Shown here piece by piece: positions 32,198 to 33,076 of a stretch of DNA of 33,076 nt. The notes below the pieces were generated by a model. The model was not told where the DNA came from, did not search any database, and was given only the letters and a program-made list of their open reading frames with translations. Numbering within the stretch: position 1 is the stretch's first letter; each line of letters begins with the position of its first letter. The DNA comes from a virus. The stretch spans positions 1 through 33,076 of the IMG/VR virus record IMGVR_UViG_3300043449_000409; one strand, written 5' to 3'. Position numbers and translations under genes: made by a program.

Positions 32198-32357
32198 CTT
32201 CACCACCTAACAACTCAGCAATACGAGCACGCACCTCAACAGTCTTAGCACGCACCTCATCAGTACGAGCACGCAACTGTGCAATCTCCAAACGCAACTC
32301 CAAGTTGCGCTGTAAAGCCTGAACAAAAACCTCAGGCGTGAACTCATCATTCTTCAT
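32190..32357 (-). CDS. 55-aa coiled-coil protein
   Basis: A short gene found by reading the strand directly: ATG 32357 (MKNDEFTPEVFVQALQRN) to TGA 32190. Residues 14-49 are one charged helix with a seven-residue repeat (VRARTDE-type: ARTDEVRAKTVEVRARIAEL), encoded by three 21-base DNA repeats. Such a heptad helix should form a coiled coil, perhaps a dimer or trimer. GAAAGG lies about 10 bases upstream and operator copy 3 26-41 bases upstream. No family recognised. Confidence 0.68.
   Translation of the reverse strand: MKNDEFTPEVFVQALQRNLELRLEIAQLRARTDEVRAKTVEVRARIAELLGGEDA
32226..32275. repeat. 21-bp periodic repeat in the 55-aa gene
   Basis: AGCACGCA recurs at 32226, 32247 and 32268, exactly 21 bases apart, inside similar 21-base units. 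Each unit encodes one heptad of the coiled coil, showing growth by in-frame duplication. Confidence 0.8.
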
Positions 32358-32382
32358 TTCATTTACCTTTCATGTCGTAGCA

Positions 32383-32398
32383 ATATACATTTGTATAT
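32383..32398 (-). promoter_or_regulatory. Palindromic operator, copy 3
   Basis: ATATACA-TT-TGTATAT, identical to copy 2 in its 16-bp core, 26-41 bases before the ATG of the 55-aa gene. The region 32363-32414 repeats the three-block layout of copy 2: AGACAGGTACA, palindrome, then ATGAAAGGTAA. Confidence 0.78.
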
Positions 32399-32425
32399 CA
32401 CTGTGTACCTGTCTTGGTACATGAA

Positions 32426-32451
32426 CCCTCACCAGCCTCAACTGGTGAGGG
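32426..32451 (-). other. 10-bp hairpin between genes
   Basis: CCCTCACCAG (32426-32435) and CTGGTGAGGG (32442-32451) form a perfect 10-bp, GC-rich stem with a 6-base loop, 16 bases after the stop of the 146-aa gene. It is placed as a terminator of that unit, but no T-run follows on the - strand. A smaller GTACC/GGTAC stem (32405-32420) lies next to it. Confidence 0.55.
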
Positions 32452-32466
32452 GATAGTACAGACAGA

Positions 32467-32907
32467 TCAGAGCGTCTTGCTCAACTCTGCAATCAGACGG
32501 ATACGGCTCTCCTTGCTGAGGTGCTTAGCCTGGCTGAACACATCGTCATAGGCGGAACGCTTAGCAGGCTTGACACTGTTGCCCTGCTTAGGGTTCTTAG
32601 TCTTGCGTAGGTGGAACATACTCTTGACAGGAGTATTCGTGCCATCTCGCACGACACCCTTAGTCATCTTCCAACCTTGCTTCATCGCCCATTGGATATG
32701 ACCGATGTTCTGTGCTATTGACGCTGCTGCATAATCTTGTGCAACTGCACCTGCAAGTTCACTGTACTGCTTGACAGTGAACCCGTCATTCTTCTTAGCG
32801 ATGGACAAGTAGTCCGTTGCTACATTCCACCATCCTGCAAGTTCTGCTTGCGAACCTTTCAGAATGTCTTTCTCAAACGAGAGATAGTTGATAGTGATCT
32901 TGCTCAT
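32467..32907 (-). CDS. Unknown 146-aa basic protein
   Basis: Mostly helical in the first 80 residues (ELAGWWNVATDYLSIAKK, then QYSELAGAVAQDYAAASIAQN), with a basic Lys-rich linker (KTKNPKQGNSVKPAKRS) and a short C-terminal helix (SKESRIRLIAELSKTL). ATG 32907 follows AAGGAG at good spacing. The same frame is open to an ATG at 32964, which follows an even better AAAGGAGGTGA, giving 165 aa and putting operator copy 4 inside the coding region. No family recognised; a DNA-binding regulator is one possibility. Confidence 0.65.
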   Translation of the reverse strand: MSKITINYLSFEKDILKGSQAELAGWWNVATDYLSIAKKNDGFTVKQYSELAGAVAQDYAAASIAQNIGHIQWAMKQGWKMTKGVVRDGTNTPVKSMFHLRKTKNPKQGNSVKPAKRSAYDDVFSQAKHLSKESRIRLIAELSKTL

Positions 32908-32937
32908 GTTCTTGTCTCCTTTTGTTATGTGTGTGTG

Positions 32938-32953
32938 ATATACGTTTGTATAT
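32938..32953 (-). promoter_or_regulatory. Palindromic operator, copy 4
   Basis: ATATACG-TT-TGTATAT: the same palindrome with one arm base changed. It lies 31-46 bases before ATG 32907, and 8 bases downstream of the alternative ATG at 32961. Confidence 0.7.
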
Positions 32954-32964
32954 TGACGCATCAT

Positions 32965-33076
32965 GATCTTCACCTCCTTTGTTTGCGCTGATGTACACCT
33001 AACGAGGCACAGGAAAAAGTTGTTTTGTTGGATTAGTGCTGGTTGGCGCATATTGTGGTGTGCAACGACAGTGGTC
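32965..33076. other. Right edge of the window
   Basis: About 110 bases ahead of the first - strand gene. They contain the AAAGGAGGTGA ribosome site (near 32970-32982 on the - strand) and no convincing -35/-10 pair. No gene can be assigned; the open frame upstream of 32964 has no ribosome site and is probably leader. Confidence 0.4.

Noticed and set aside
32226-32275. Possible CRISPR-like or iteron array from the 21-bp spaced repeats
   Set aside because: Repeats lie in frame within a heptad-repeat gene, with no spacers; coding explains them.
1-33076. tRNA genes, integrase, repressor or att site
   Set aside because: No cloverleaf-like sequence, recombinase motif or matching direct repeat was noticed by eye; a tRNA scan of the whole genome would be needed to exclude them.

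Overview
This window is a large piece of the genome of a tailed phage, most likely one infecting an actinobacterium. The host guess rests on a WhiB-type Cys4 regulator (a family confined to Actinobacteria and their phages) and on small membrane and holin-like proteins of actinophage type. The virion genes suggest a short-tailed (podovirus-like) particle. There is a head-tail adaptor, a T7 gp12-like nozzle protein and a run of internal virion proteins ending in a 2909-residue giant, but no tail tube, sheath or classical tape-measure/chaperone pair. No integrase, repressor, tRNA, CRISPR array or insertion sequence was seen. No DNA polymerase was seen either.

Left arm, + strand, 42-22316: late genes. 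Order: large terminase, zinc-ribbon protein, two small membrane proteins (one holin-like), basic protein, portal, scaffold, major capsid protein and a strong terminator. Then come three small basic or zinc proteins, adaptor, nozzle, a small beta-rich protein, four internal virion proteins (the last 8.7 kb long), an M15-peptidase endolysin with a peptidoglycan-binding domain, and a two-TM holin. The four internal virion proteins (about 3840 residues) contain no cysteine.

Right arm, - strand, read from 33 kb down to 22318: early genes, meeting the late genes tail to tail with one base between stop codons. The upstream part (29.5-33 kb) is built of short units. Each has a near-identical AT-rich palindrome (four copies) placed 26-43 bp ahead of a start codon. 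These units encode a small protein, a 55-aa coiled-coil protein plus an 84-aa protein, a Cys-rich amidoligase-like enzyme, and a class II glutamine amidotransferase-like protein. The last two look like a carboxylate-amine ligase and its ammonia donor, and form the best candidate for an unusual modification system.

Downstream, 29531 to 22318 is one tightly overlapped operon: four small unknowns, WhiB, a Cas4/AddB-like Fe-S exonuclease, an unknown, a DnaB-like helicase, a TOTE-type archaeo-eukaryotic primase, a RusA resolvase, a nuclease-like protein, a fusion of a sigma-region-4-like HTH with a DUF1599/Nmad1-like domain, three small proteins, and a secreted lysozyme-like transglycosylase. Several strong RNA hairpins lie inside coding sequence here, notably three in a row in the 5' part of the whiB-like gene and one early in the helicase gene.
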